From assembly GCA_017433375.1 (NCBI GenBank), contig JAFRHG010000004.1, positions 113,251 to 177,250 on the forward strand: a stretch of DNA of 64,000 nucleotides, read 5' to 3'. A model generated the notes under the pieces. The model was not told where the DNA came from and ran no database searches. It saw nothing but the letters and a program-made list of their open reading frames with translations. This document shows, one piece after another, positions 49,996-59,424 of this stretch; the first letter of the stretch is position 1, and each line of letters starts with the position of its first letter. This DNA comes from Bacillota bacterium (GTDB taxonomy: Bacteria > Bacillota > Clostridia > Peptostreptococcales > Anaerovoracaceae). The translations under genes and the position numbers were made by a program.

Positions 49996-51161
49996 GTCTG
50001 GAACACTACATCAGAAAGGGAACAAAGACCCTGCGGTACGGCTACACCACGGGCACCTGCGCGGCGCTGGCGGCAGCGGGCGCTCTGCGGATCCTGCTCA
50101 CGGGGCAGCCGCCGGAGGAAGTGTCCCTCATGACGAAGAAGGGCATACCCGTGGAGCTGCCACTGGAGGAGTGGGGCCTGGATGAGGATTCCGCCTGGGC
50201 CGGTGTGCCCAAGGACGCCGGCGACGATTCGGATGTGACCGACGGCATGCTCATCTGCGCCAGGGTCCGGAAAAGGGAAGCGCCGGAAGGCGCATCGCCC
50301 GTCCTGATCGACGGCGGAAAAGGCGTGGGCCGGGTGACCCGGCCGGGGCTGGATCAGCCTGTGGGCGAGGCGGCCATCAACTCCGGACCCAGGGAGATGA
50401 TCACCGAGGAGATTCTGCGGGTGTGCCGGGAGCTGGGATACGAAGGCGGAGTGCAGGTGGAGGTCTTTGTCCCCGAAGGCGAGGAAGCGGCGCGCAAAAC
50501 CTTCAATGCCAACCTTGGCATCGAGGGCGGCATTTCCATCCTGGGGACAACGGGAATCGTGGAACCCATGAGCGAACAGGCTCTTCTGGAGACCATCGAA
50601 CTGGAAATGAAGCAGGACGGCCTGGCTGCGGACAGCCTGATTCTGACCCCGGGCAACTACGGAAGCCACTTCATCTCGGAAGAGGGGCTGGACCGGATGA
50701 CCGATGAAAAGGGCGTCCCGGTTCCCGTTCTGAAGTACTCCAATTTCCTGGGAGAGACCCTGGATATGCTTCCCTCCTGCGGCATCCGGAACGTTCTTCT
50801 GGTGGGGCACGCGGGCAAACTGGTCAAGGCGGCCGGTGGCATCATGAATACCCACTCCCGGTGGGCGGACTGCCGGGCAGAGATCCTGTGCGCCCATACG
50901 GCGGTCTGCGGGGGAAGCAGGGAGCTGTGCCGGCAGATCATGGACGGGGCGACGACGGATGCCTGCTTCGATCTGCTGGACGAGGCGGGCCTCCTGGAAC
51001 AGGTCATGGACAGTGTGATCGGCGCGGTGCAGAGGCAGCTGGACCATCGGACGGAGGAGGGGATCCGGATCGGTGTGATCCTTTTCTCCAACGTGCGGGG
51101 AAGCCTGGGCATGTCGGAGGAAGCGGGGAAGATCCTTGCCCTCTGGAACAGAGAACAATAG
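49992..51161 (+). CDS. cbiD: Cobalt-precorrin-5B C1-methyltransferase
   Basis: CbiD methylates C1 of the corrin ring in the oxygen-independent pathway. The 389-residue protein has the N-terminal R-Y-G-Y-T-T-G-T-C-A-A-L-A signature, G-V-G-R-V-T-R-P-G-L, and T-T-G-I-V-E-P-M-S-E-Q-A-L, all characteristic of CbiD. The start overlaps btuD by four bases. The cbiF gene follows after 35 bases with its own AGGAGG. Confidence 0.97.
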   Translation: MSLEHYIRKGTKTLRYGYTTGTCAALAAAGALRILLTGQPPEEVSLMTKKGIPVELPLEEWGLDEDSAWAGVPKDAGDDSDVTDGMLICARVRKREAPEGASPVLIDGGKGVGRVTRPGLDQPVGEAAINSGPREMITEEILRVCRELGYEGGVQVEVFVPEGEEAARKTFNANLGIEGGISILGTTGIVEPMSEQALLETIELEMKQDGLAADSLILTPGNYGSHFISEEGLDRMTDEKGVPVPVLKYSNFLGETLDMLPSCGIRNVLLVGHAGKLVKAAGGIMNTHSRWADCRAEILCAHTAVCGGSRELCRQIMDGATTDACFDLLDEAGLLEQVMDSVIGAVQRQLDHRTEEGIRIGVILFSNVRGSLGMSEEAGKILALWNREQ

Positions 51162-51196
51162 TTAATCCCATCAGATGGGGAAGGAGGAAAACGGAT

Positions 51197-51952
51197 ATGA
51201 TTCATTTTGTGGGAGCGGGTCCGGGAGCGCCGGATCTGATCACCCTGCGGGGTGCGGAGATGCTGAAGAAGACGGACTGCATCATCTACGCGGGAAGCCT
51301 GGTCAATCCCGCCCTGCTGGAGTACGCCAAGCCGGGCTGCCGGATCCACAACAGCGCCACCATGACTCTGGAGGAAGTGATCGCGGTCATGAAGGAGATG
51401 GAAGGAGCCGGCAAGGATACGGTGCGGCTGCACACGGGAGACGCCAGCCTCTACGGCGCCATCCGGGAGCAGATGGATATTCTGGATGAGCTGGGCATCG
51501 CCTACGACGATACGCCGGGCGTATCCAGCTTTTCCGGAGCGGCGGCGGCGCTGCAGGCGGAGTACACCCTGCCCGGGGTCAGCCAGAGCGTGGTCATCAC
51601 CCGCATGGCCGGCCGGACGCCGGTGCCGGAGAAGGAATCCCTGGCCTCATTCGCGGCCCACGACTCCACCATGGTGATTTTCCTGTCCACGGGCCTTCTG
51701 GAGGACGTCAGCCGGGAACTGATCGCCGGCGGGCGGAAGGCGGACGACGCGGCGGCCATCGTCTACAAGGCGAGCTGGCCCGACGAAAAGGTGGTGCACT
51801 GCACCATCGGAACGCTGGCGGAAGCGGCCCGGCGGGAGAACGTCACCAAGACGGCCCTGATCCTGGTGGGCGGTTTTCTGGATAAAGGGTATGACCGGAG
51901 CAAATTATATGATCCGGGTTTCACTACAGAATTTCGGGAGGCGACGAGATGA
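51197..51952 (+). CDS. cbiF: Cobalt-precorrin-4 C11-methyltransferase
   Basis: CbiF uses SAM to methylate C11. The 251-residue tetrapyrrole methylase starts at the ATG at 51197 with AGGAGG upstream. It has the F-V-G-A-G-P-G-A-P-D-L SAM loop, Y-A-G-S-L-V, the H-T-G-D-A-S-L-Y-G motif and P-G-V-S-S-F-S-G-A-A-A-A. These distinguish it from CbiH and CbiE. Its stop overlaps the cbiG start (ATGATG). Confidence 0.97.
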   Translation: MIHFVGAGPGAPDLITLRGAEMLKKTDCIIYAGSLVNPALLEYAKPGCRIHNSATMTLEEVIAVMKEMEGAGKDTVRLHTGDASLYGAIREQMDILDELGIAYDDTPGVSSFSGAAAALQAEYTLPGVSQSVVITRMAGRTPVPEKESLASFAAHDSTMVIFLSTGLLEDVSRELIAGGRKADDAAAIVYKASWPDEKVVHCTIGTLAEAARRENVTKTALILVGGFLDKGYDRSKLYDPGFTTEFREATR

Positions 51953-52974
51953 TGATGAAAAGAGAGGGCCGGGAAGCCGGCCGGATAGAAGCGATTGCCT
52001 TTACGGACAGGGGCGAGGCCCTGGCCGAGAAGCTGATGGAGTCCGTCGGCGGCACAGCCAGCCGGAGCGGACAGCCGGACAGCCTGCGGGTGTGGACGAA
52101 GAGAAACTTCAGCCAGGCCGGGGCGCTGGTCTTCGTGGGAGCGATGGGCATCGCCGTGCGGGCCATAGCGCCCTGGGTGGACAGCAAGGTGTCGGATCCG
52201 GCGGTCATCGTCATCGATGAGCAGGGGCGAAACGTCATTCCCGTCCTGTCGGGACATCTGGGCGGCGCCAACGATCTGGCGATGAAGCTGGCAAAGGTCT
52301 GCGGCGGACGCTGCGTGATCACCACGGCAACGGACATCAACGGCGTCTTTGCCGTGGACGAGTGGGCGAAGCACCAGAACTGCGCCATCCTGGAACCGGA
52401 GCGGATCAAAGATGTGTCCGGCGGCCTTCTGCACGGGGAGATGAAGACCCTGCGCAGCCACTGGCCCATCGCCGGGGCACTTCCCGACGGTCTGATGATG
52501 ACCAAGGCGGAAGAGGCGGACATCGTCATGGATATCCGTCCCACGGGGGAGAAGGCCATTCATCTGGTCCCCCGGATCTGCCGGCTGGGCATCGGCTGCC
52601 GGCGGGGAACGAAAGCGGAGGACCTGGAGTCATTCCTGCGGGATATCCTTAAGGAGACCGGCATCAGCGAGGCAGCCATCGACGGCGCGGCGACCATCGA
52701 TATCAAGGGCGACGAGAAGGGACTGGTAGAGTTCTGCGAGAATCACGGATGGGAGCTGCAACTCTTCAGCGCGCCCCAGCTGGAGCAGGCACCGGGGAAC
52801 TTCCGCGGATCAAAGTTCGTTACGGGGATCACCGGCGTGGACAACGTCTGCGAACGCAGCGCTGTCCTGGCCGCGGAGGGTGATCTGATCGTGGAAAAGA
52901 CCGCCGGCGGCGGCATCACCATGGCTCTGGCGCAGAGCAGCTATCAGCCGGATTGGGAGTGGACCAATGAGTAA
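51949..52974 (+). CDS. cbiG: Cobalt-precorrin-5A hydrolase
   Basis: CbiG opens the lactone ring of cobalt-precorrin-5A and releases acetaldehyde. The 341-residue protein has the N-terminal domain with F-V-G-A-M-G-I-A-V-R, P-V-L-S-G-H-L-G-G-A-N and T-A-T-D-I-N-G-V-F-A-V-D, and the C-terminal domain with G-I-G-C-R-R-G and the closing G-G-G-I-T-M-A-L-A. Its first four bases overlap cbiF, and it overlaps cbiH by eight bases. Confidence 0.96.
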   Translation: MMMKREGREAGRIEAIAFTDRGEALAEKLMESVGGTASRSGQPDSLRVWTKRNFSQAGALVFVGAMGIAVRAIAPWVDSKVSDPAVIVIDEQGRNVIPVLSGHLGGANDLAMKLAKVCGGRCVITTATDINGVFAVDEWAKHQNCAILEPERIKDVSGGLLHGEMKTLRSHWPIAGALPDGLMMTKAEEADIVMDIRPTGEKAIHLVPRICRLGIGCRRGTKAEDLESFLRDILKETGISEAAIDGAATIDIKGDEKGLVEFCENHGWELQLFSAPQLEQAPGNFRGSKFVTGITGVDNVCERSAVLAAEGDLIVEKTAGGGITMALAQSSYQPDWEWTNE

Positions 52975-53731
52975 GATTTACGCGGTGGGGATCGGCCCCG
53001 GCGGCCAGGAATACATGACCCAGGAGGCCTTCCAGGTGCTGGACGGGGTGGATGTGATCGCCGGATACACGGTGTACGTGGACCTGGTCAGGGACCGCTA
53101 CCCGGACAAGGAGTTCTACACCACGCCCATGAAGAAGGAGATCGAGCGCTGCCGCTGGGCCATCGAGCGTGCCCGCGAAGGAAGCAGCGTGGCCATGATC
53201 TGCAGCGGCGACGCCGGCGTGTACGGCATGGCGGGGTTGCTTTTTGAACTGGCCCAGCAGTACGAGGATGTGGACGTGGTCGTGGTGCCCGGCATCACGG
53301 CGGCCATCTCCGGGGCGGCGGTTCTGGGCGCGCCCATCGGGCACGACTTCTGTCTGATCTCCCTGTCGGATCTGCTGACGCCCTGGTCCCTCATCGAGAC
53401 GCGCCTGCGCTGCGCGGCGGAGGGGGACTTCGCCATCTGCATCTACAATCCCCGCTCGAAGAAACGGGACGACTATCTGCGGAAGGCCTGTGACATCCTT
53501 CTGCAGTACCGGCCGGCGGACAACGTCTGCGGCTGGGTGCGCAACATCGGCCGGGAAGGGGAGGAGTACCGGGTACTGCCCCTGAGCGAGCTCGGCGATG
53601 AGCCCATCGACATGTTCACCACCGTCTTCATCGGATCCACGAGGACCCGGGTGATGAACGGACGGATGATTACACCGAGAGGATATGAACAGCATGAGGA
53701 TACTTATTTTCGGCGGAACGACGGAGAGTAG
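52967..53731 (+). CDS. cbiH: Cobalt-precorrin-3B C17-methyltransferase
   Basis: CbiH methylates C17 and contracts the ring in the oxygen-independent pathway. The 254-residue SAM-dependent tetrapyrrole methylase shows the Y-A-V-G-I-G-P-G-G-Q loop, the motif I-A-G-Y-T-V-Y-V-D-L, C-S-G-D-A-G-V-Y-G-M-A-G and Y-N-P-R-S-K-K-R. It overlaps cbiG by eight bases and the start of cbiJ by about 38 bases. Confidence 0.97.
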   Translation: MSKIYAVGIGPGGQEYMTQEAFQVLDGVDVIAGYTVYVDLVRDRYPDKEFYTTPMKKEIERCRWAIERAREGSSVAMICSGDAGVYGMAGLLFELAQQYEDVDVVVVPGITAAISGAAVLGAPIGHDFCLISLSDLLTPWSLIETRLRCAAEGDFAICIYNPRSKKRDDYLRKACDILLQYRPADNVCGWVRNIGREGEEYRVLPLSELGDEPIDMFTTVFIGSTRTRVMNGRMITPRGYEQHEDTYFRRNDGE

Positions 53732-54566
53732 GCAGCTGTCGGCGGCTCTGGCCGATGCCGGCGCCGCCGTGACCGTCAGCGTAGTCTCCGCCTACGGGGC
53801 CCAGGAGCAGGGAGAGCATCCCGGCGTCGCGGTGTCCGTTGGTCCAAAGGCAACAGAGGACATGGCGGCCATGCTGGAGGAGATGGATCTGTGCATCGAC
53901 GCGACCCATCCTTTCGCCGTGAAGGTAACGGAAAACATCCACCAGGCCGCGGAGGAAGCCGGCGTTGAGCGGATCCGCCTGCGGCGGGAGGACGGTGCGG
54001 ACGCCATTCCGGACCAGAACCCCGGAAAGGGCGGAACTGACAGCAACGGAACGGACGGCGACGGAGAACGGGCTGCCTGTGTCGATGCCGCCGCGGGGCG
54101 CCCCGCGGACGGCAGGATCCGCTGGGCCAAAGACCGGGAGGAAGCCGCGGAGTTTGCCCGGGAGGAGATCGACTGCCGGACGGGCAGGATCCTGCTGACC
54201 ACCGGTGCGAAGGACCTGTCCTTTTACGGGGAGGAACTGGACCGGGAGAAACTCATCGCCCGGGTGCTGCCATCCCAGGACAGCATTCGTGCCTGTGAGG
54301 AGGCCGGTCTGGACCACCGGAACCTCGTCGCCATGCAGGGACCCTTTTCGGCCCGGCTGAACACGGCGCTGATCCGGGAGTATCAGATCGACGTGCTGAT
54401 CACCAAGGAGAGCGGTGTGCGGGGCGGCTTCCGGGACAAGCTGGAGGCCTGCCGGGAATGCGGGATCACGGCCGTGGTCATCGCCCGGCCGGAGGATCCG
54501 GGACTGACCTATGAGGAAGTCCTGGCCGAATGCCTGCGCCGGATGGGACAGGAAGAAGAGGAATAG
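53694..54566 (+). CDS. cbiJ: Cobalt-precorrin-6A reductase
   Basis: CbiJ (CobK type) reduces cobalt-precorrin-6A to 6B with NAD(P)H. I prefer the ATG at 53694 (AGAGG 11 bases upstream) to one at 53685, which is too close to the ribosome site. The 290-residue protein starts I-L-I-F-G-G-T-T-E-S-R, has D-A-T-H-P-F-A-V-K-V-T, L-L-T-T-G-A-K-D-L, A-M-Q-G-P-F-S and I-T-K-E-S-G. A hydrophilic Gly/Asp-rich insert of about 45 residues (near 100-145) is absent from typical members. Confidence 0.94.
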   Translation: MRILIFGGTTESRQLSAALADAGAAVTVSVVSAYGAQEQGEHPGVAVSVGPKATEDMAAMLEEMDLCIDATHPFAVKVTENIHQAAEEAGVERIRLRREDGADAIPDQNPGKGGTDSNGTDGDGERAACVDAAAGRPADGRIRWAKDREEAAEFAREEIDCRTGRILLTTGAKDLSFYGEELDREKLIARVLPSQDSIRACEEAGLDHRNLVAMQGPFSARLNTALIREYQIDVLITKESGVRGGFRDKLEACRECGITAVVIARPEDPGLTYEEVLAECLRRMGQEEEE

Positions 54567-54568
54567 GA

Positions 54569-55840
54569 ATGAACATTTTTCTGATCGGAACGGGCGGCGG
54601 AAGCCCGGATACCATGACCGCGGAAGCGGCGGATGTCCTGAAGAGGGCGTCTCTGATCATCGGCGCGCCCCGGCTTGTGGAGAGTCTCCCCGAAGGGTGG
54701 GGAGGCCGGCGGGAAGCGGCCATCGCTGCCGGGGATATCCTGAACATCATCCAGGCGCACCGGGCGGAGGGCGATGGGATCGTCTGCGTCGTCTTCAGCG
54801 GCGACACGGGATTCTATTCGGGGACCAGATCCCTGCTCCCCCTGCTCCGGGAGGCCGGATTGTCTCCCAGGATCATTCCGGGCATCTCCAGCGTGCAGCT
54901 TCTGGCGGCCCGGCTGCAGATCCCCTGGCAGGACTGGAAGCTGGTATCCGCCCACGGCCTGGACTGCGACGCGGCAGCCGAGGCAGCAAAGGACCGGCCC
55001 ACTTTCTTCCTGACCGGCGGAAAGATCGGCCCGGCGGATCTCTGCAGGCAGCTGCGGGATGCCGGTCTGGGCGGCCGGCGCGTGGCCATCGCCGAGCGCC
55101 TTTCCTATGACGAGGAAAAGCTCCATCAGGGAAGGGCGGAGGAGTTTGCCGGCAAACAGTTCGACTCCCTCTCCGTCATGCTGGTCTATCCGGCGGAGGA
55201 AGGGGAGGAGGCCGGATCCGGCGGAGCAGCCAACTGGCGGCCGGGCATCGATGACCGGGCCTTTATCCGCGGTGAAGTCCCCATGACCAAACAGGATGTC
55301 CGGGCGGTGATCGCCGGCCGCATGCAGGTCAGGGAAGGGGATGTGATCTGGGATGTGGGCGCCGGCACCGGAAGCGTCTCCGTGGAGTTGGCTTTGCAGA
55401 CGGGAAGCGGCCGGGTCTACGCCGTGGAGCGGGATCCGGAAGGATGCCTGCTCATCGGCCAGAACCGGGAGAAGTTCGGCCTGAAGAATCTGGATGTCGT
55501 GGAGGGATCCGCGCCGGATGCGCTGAAGTCCCTTCCCGCGCCGGACCAGGTATTTATCGGCGGAAGCGGCGGAAAGATGCGGGAGATCATCGAGCTGGCT
55601 TTGGATAAGAATCCACGGGCGCGGATCTGCGTGACGGCCATCCTGCTGGAGACGGTCAGCGACGCCCTGGGGGCTATGGAGGCCCGCGGGATGATGACGG
55701 ATGTGACCCAGGTCTCCGTCAGCACGGCCAGGTCGGTGGGCAAAAAACACATGATGATGGGCACCAACCCCATCTTCATCATCACAGGACAGGCTCCGGG
55801 GGCAAAGGCATCCGGGGACGAACAGACATCGGAGGGATAA
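54569..55840 (+). CDS. cbiET: Fused cobalt-precorrin-7 C5-methyltransferase / precorrin-6B C15-methyltransferase (CbiE-CbiT)
   Basis: One 423-residue chain carries CbiE and CbiT, as in CobL, and methylates C5 and C15 with loss of the C12 acetate carboxyl. The ATG at 54569 (AATAGGA context) follows cbiJ by two bases. CbiE (about 1-205) has I-G-T-G-G-G-S-P-D, V-V-F-S-G-D-T-G-F and P-G-I-S-S-V-Q. A linker leads to CbiT (about 230-415), with M-T-K-Q-D-V-R and the class I SAM loop D-V-G-A-G-T-G-S-V-S-V-E. The cbiA start overlaps the stop. Confidence 0.96.
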   Translation: MNIFLIGTGGGSPDTMTAEAADVLKRASLIIGAPRLVESLPEGWGGRREAAIAAGDILNIIQAHRAEGDGIVCVVFSGDTGFYSGTRSLLPLLREAGLSPRIIPGISSVQLLAARLQIPWQDWKLVSAHGLDCDAAAEAAKDRPTFFLTGGKIGPADLCRQLRDAGLGGRRVAIAERLSYDEEKLHQGRAEEFAGKQFDSLSVMLVYPAEEGEEAGSGGAANWRPGIDDRAFIRGEVPMTKQDVRAVIAGRMQVREGDVIWDVGAGTGSVSVELALQTGSGRVYAVERDPEGCLLIGQNREKFGLKNLDVVEGSAPDALKSLPAPDQVFIGGSGGKMREIIELALDKNPRARICVTAILLETVSDALGAMEARGMMTDVTQVSVSTARSVGKKHMMMGTNPIFIITGQAPGAKASGDEQTSEG

Positions 55841-57264
55841 TGATGCTGAGGATGATGGTTACAGCACCGGCGTCGGGCACGGGCAAAACCGCGGTGACCT
55901 GCGGACTGCTGGCGCTGATGAACAGAAGGGGAAAGAATCCCTGCGCATTCAAATGCGGACCCGATTACATCGACCCCATGTTTCACCGGTCGGTGCTGGG
56001 GATCGAAAGCCATAACCTGGATCTGTTCCTGGCCGGGGAGAACCGGGTCAGGGAGATCTTTGCCCGCTACGGACGGGGCCATGAGGCGGTCATCTGCGAG
56101 GGCGTCATGGGATATTACGACGGCCTGGGCGGCAGTTCGGCCATCGCCAGTCCCTGGCATCTGTCCCGGGTTTTGGATATGCCCTGCCTGCTGGTGCTGC
56201 GGCCCAAGGGCTCGGCACTGACCCTGGCGGCGGTGATCCAGGGGATCGCCCGGTTCCGTGAGGACGCCCGCATCGCCGGTGTGATCCTCAACGAGTGCAG
56301 CAAGGGATTCTTCGAAACCTACGGACCCATGCTGGAGGAGGAGAGCGGCGTTCCCGTTCTGGGTTATCTGCCCAGCATGGTAGAGGCCGTTTTCGAAAGC
56401 CGCCATCTCGGCCTGATGACGGCGGAGGAGATCGGCGATCTGAAGGAGCGCATCGAACGGATCGCCTCCGTCATGGAAAAGTCGGTGGACGTGGAGCGCC
56501 TGGAGCAGATCTTCTCGGCACCGGCAGAGGAAGCGATGGACTTCACGGGCGGCATCACCGGAGAATCAACCTCCGCCGGCACGGACACACCGTCCTCTGC
56601 CGCCGCGGGAAAGCCCCGCATCGCCGTCGCCCGGGACGAGGCCTTTTCCTTCATTTACGAAGAGTCCCTGGATGCCCTGCGGGATGCAGGGGCGGAATTG
56701 CTGTTCTTCAGCCCCCTTCGGGACAGGAACCTGCCGGAGGAGGCGAACGGCCTGTATCTGCCCGGCGGATATCCGGAGCTCTACGGGGAGCAGCTGGAGA
56801 ACAACCGGACCATGCGGGGATCCATCCGGGAGGCGGTCGGAGGCGGCATGCCCACCATCGCCGAGTGCGGCGGGTTCCTCTATCTGGGCCAGTGGCTGAA
56901 GGGAAGCGACAGCCGGTCCTGGGAGATGGCCGGTGCCCTGGAGGGCGAGGCGGCCAGCGCGGAAAGCCTGGTGCGTTTCGGCTACGGAAAGATCGCGGCG
57001 AAGGAGGAGAGCATGCTCTTCAGGCCGGGGGAGGAGATCCCCGTCCACGAGTTCCACTACTGGGATACCACGGAGCCGGGTGAGGATCTGACCCTGATCA
57101 AGGCGACGGGAGGGGATACCTGGTCCTTCGGCTACGCGACGGACAGCCTGTACGCCGGATTCCCCCACATCTATCTGGCGGGAGAGCAGGAGCTTGCCCG
57201 CCGGTTCGTGGAAGCGGCCGGCCGGTACGGACAGGCCCGCGGCAGCCGGGAGGCGGCCGAATAG
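55840..57264 (+). CDS. cbiA: Cobyrinic acid a,c-diamide synthase
   Basis: CbiA amidates the a and c side chains of (cob)yrinic acid with ATP and glutamine. The 474-residue protein has the P-loop-like A-P-A-S-G-T-G-K-T near the start, G-P-D-Y-I-D-P-M, the C-E-G-V-M-G-Y-Y-D-G segment and a glutamine amidotransferase domain with nucleophile Cys in A-E-C-G-G-F-L-Y and the late His-Phe-His-like H-E-F-H-Y-W. A Ser/Thr/Gly-rich linker (about 240-262) joins the two domains. Two adjacent ATG codons (55840, 55843) overlap the cbiET stop. Confidence 0.96.
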   Translation: MMLRMMVTAPASGTGKTAVTCGLLALMNRRGKNPCAFKCGPDYIDPMFHRSVLGIESHNLDLFLAGENRVREIFARYGRGHEAVICEGVMGYYDGLGGSSAIASPWHLSRVLDMPCLLVLRPKGSALTLAAVIQGIARFREDARIAGVILNECSKGFFETYGPMLEEESGVPVLGYLPSMVEAVFESRHLGLMTAEEIGDLKERIERIASVMEKSVDVERLEQIFSAPAEEAMDFTGGITGESTSAGTDTPSSAAAGKPRIAVARDEAFSFIYEESLDALRDAGAELLFFSPLRDRNLPEEANGLYLPGGYPELYGEQLENNRTMRGSIREAVGGGMPTIAECGGFLYLGQWLKGSDSRSWEMAGALEGEAASAESLVRFGYGKIAAKEESMLFRPGEEIPVHEFHYWDTTEPGEDLTLIKATGGDTWSFGYATDSLYAGFPHIYLAGEQELARRFVEAAGRYGQARGSREAAE

Positions 57265-57270
57265 AGGAGG

Positions 57271-58263
57271 ATGCCGTTGCTGTTCATTTTTCTGACAGGA
57301 CTGTCCATACTGCTGGGATTTCTCCTGGACCTGCTCTTTGCCGATCCGGTGAAGCTGCCCCATCCGGTGGTGATCATCGGGAAGGGGATCGCCTTTCTGG
57401 AAAAGAGCCTGCGGAGAGCCTTCCCCGACACGCCGGCCGGCAGGAGAGGGGCCGGAGCCGTGATGGCCGTGCTGATCCCGGCGACCACCCTGGCGGTGAC
57501 GGGAGGCATGTGCATCCTCGCCTGGATCCTGCACCCGCTGCTGTATTTTGCCCTGCACACCCTGTGGTGCTGGCAGGCTATCGCCGTGCGGGGACTGGAA
57601 AAGGAAGCGAAAAATGTCTACCGCTGCCTGCGGCCGGAGTGCCGCATAGAGGAAGCGCGGAAGGCGGTCGGCCGGATCGTCGGCCGGGATACGGCGGCGC
57701 TGGACGAGGCCGGGGTGATTCGGGCCGCGGTGGAGACCGTGGCGGAAAACTTTTCCGACGGTGTGGTCGCGCCCTTCTTCTACATGATGATCGGCGGAGC
57801 GCCCCTGGCGCTGACCTATAAATCCATCAACACCATGGACAGCATGGTGGGATACAAGAATGAGCGGTACATCGATTTCGGGCGCTGGCCGGCGAGGCTG
57901 GATGACGCCGCCGGTTTCCTTCCGGCAAGGATCGGGGCGCTGCTCTGGATCCTGTCGGCGGGGCTTCTCCGCCGCAGGCTGCGGGCCTCCTGGCGGATCT
58001 GGAAGCGGGACCGGAGAAACCATGCCAGCCCCAACGCGGCCCAGACGGAAGCGGCCTGTGCCGGCGCCCTGGGGGTGCAGCTGGCGGGCCCGGCCTGGTA
58101 CTTCGGCGAGTACTACGACAAGCCGACCATCGGCGATCCCGAGCGCCCCATCGAGGCGGAGGACATTCTCCGCACCAACCGGATGATGGGCGCGGCATCG
58201 ATGATGGCGCTCCTGCTGTGCCTGGCGGGGAATACGCTGATCCTCCACGGGATACTGGGATAA
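57271..58263 (+). CDS. cbiB: Adenosylcobinamide-phosphate synthase
   Basis: CbiB (CobD in some nomenclatures) joins aminopropanol phosphate to adenosylcobyric acid at the membrane. The 330-residue integral protein has D-L-L-F-A-D-P-V-x-L-P-H-P-V at the N-terminus, E-N-F-S-D-G-V-V-A-P-F-F-Y, and Y-K-N-E-R-Y-I-D-F-G, with about four or five spans. The ATG at 57271 is preceded by GAGGAGG six bases after cbiA. Confidence 0.95.
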   Translation: MPLLFIFLTGLSILLGFLLDLLFADPVKLPHPVVIIGKGIAFLEKSLRRAFPDTPAGRRGAGAVMAVLIPATTLAVTGGMCILAWILHPLLYFALHTLWCWQAIAVRGLEKEAKNVYRCLRPECRIEEARKAVGRIVGRDTAALDEAGVIRAAVETVAENFSDGVVAPFFYMMIGGAPLALTYKSINTMDSMVGYKNERYIDFGRWPARLDDAAGFLPARIGALLWILSAGLLRRRLRASWRIWKRDRRNHASPNAAQTEAACAGALGVQLAGPAWYFGEYYDKPTIGDPERPIEAEDILRTNRMMGAASMMALLLCLAGNTLILHGILG

Positions 58264-58281
58264 CGGAAGCGGAGAAAAGGA

Positions 58282-59424
58282 ATGAATAAGCAGAACAGAG
58301 CGGCCCACGGCGGAGACTGGATGGGCTTTGAAACCGAATACGGGAAGGCGCCCCTGGATTTTTCCATGAATGTCAATCCCTTCGGCATGCCGGAAGGAGT
58401 GGCAAAGGCAATCGCCGGGGCTGCGCCCCTCGCCTTTCGCTATCCGGATCCGGAATGCCGGCGGCTTCGAAAGGCCCTCTCCGAAAGGGAGAAGGTCCCG
58501 GAGGAATGGATCCTCTGCGGAAACGGGGCGGCGGATATCATCGACCGGATCGCCCTGGCCCTCAGGAGCCAGCCGGGCCATGCGCTGGTGACGGCGCCCA
58601 CCTTCTCCGAGTACGGACAGGCCCTCCGCCGGTGCGGATGGTCCGTCGATCGGTGGCCCCTGAAGGCGGAGGAGGGATTCGCCCTGAAGGAGGACATCCT
58701 GAGGGCGCTGGACGGCCCCAAGAAGCCGGACATCCTCTTTCTCTGCGAGCCGAACAACCCTACGGGGGTGACCACGGACCGGGGACTGCTGGAGAGAATT
58801 ATCGGGGCCTGCCGGGAGGCGGGGACATTTCTCGTGATCGATGAATGCTTCCACGAGTTTCTGGATGAGCCGGCGGAGCATACCATGAAGGACTTTCTGG
58901 CGGAGCATCCCAACCTGATCCTCCTGCGGGCCTTCACCAAGTTTTTCGGCATGGCCGGGGTGCGGCTGGGGTATTGCCTTTGCAGCAGTCCGGAGATCCT
59001 GGAAAAACTCCGGCAGGCGGGACAGCCCTGGAACGTGTCCCTGCTGGCGGAAGAGGCCGGACTGGCGGCCCTTGGGGAAGAGGGCTGGGCGGAGCGGACC
59101 CGGCAGCTGATCCAGCAGGAGCGGGCATGGCTCAGGCAGAAGCTGGAGGAACTGGGAGCGCGGAATGTTCTCGGCGAGGCCAACTACCTGCTCTTCCTCT
59201 GGCCCGGTGAGGGCGCGGAGGCACGGCCCGGTGAGGGTGCCGGAGACAAAGGAAGGGAAAGCCTGGCGGACAAACTGCGGCGCCGGGGAATCCTCATCCG
59301 CAGCGCGGACAACTACGAGGGCCTGGGAAGGGGCTGGTACCGGACGGCGGTGCGCACCCGGGAGGAAAACCGGCAGCTCATCGCGGCCCTGGAGGAGATC
59401 CGGGAGGACAAACAGAATGGGTAA
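58282..59424 (+). CDS. cobD: L-threonine-O-3-phosphate decarboxylase
   Basis: This PLP enzyme of the class I/II aminotransferase fold makes (R)-1-amino-2-propanol O-2-phosphate, the co-substrate of CbiB, which is encoded just upstream. The 380-residue protein has M-N-V-N-P-F-G near residue 30, C-G-N-G-A-A-D-I, C-E-P-N-N-P-T-G and the Schiff-base Lys in R-A-F-T-K-F-F-G-M-A-G-V-R-L-G. It resembles histidinol-phosphate aminotransferases, but context decides. A Gly/Glu-rich insert with two G-E-G-A units lies near residues 310-330. Its 3' end overlaps cbiP by eight bases. Confidence 0.93.
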   Translation: MNKQNRAAHGGDWMGFETEYGKAPLDFSMNVNPFGMPEGVAKAIAGAAPLAFRYPDPECRRLRKALSEREKVPEEWILCGNGAADIIDRIALALRSQPGHALVTAPTFSEYGQALRRCGWSVDRWPLKAEEGFALKEDILRALDGPKKPDILFLCEPNNPTGVTTDRGLLERIIGACREAGTFLVIDECFHEFLDEPAEHTMKDFLAEHPNLILLRAFTKFFGMAGVRLGYCLCSSPEILEKLRQAGQPWNVSLLAEEAGLAALGEEGWAERTRQLIQQERAWLRQKLEELGARNVLGEANYLLFLWPGEGAEARPGEGAGDKGRESLADKLRRRGILIRSADNYEGLGRGWYRTAVRTREENRQLIAALEEIREDKQNG

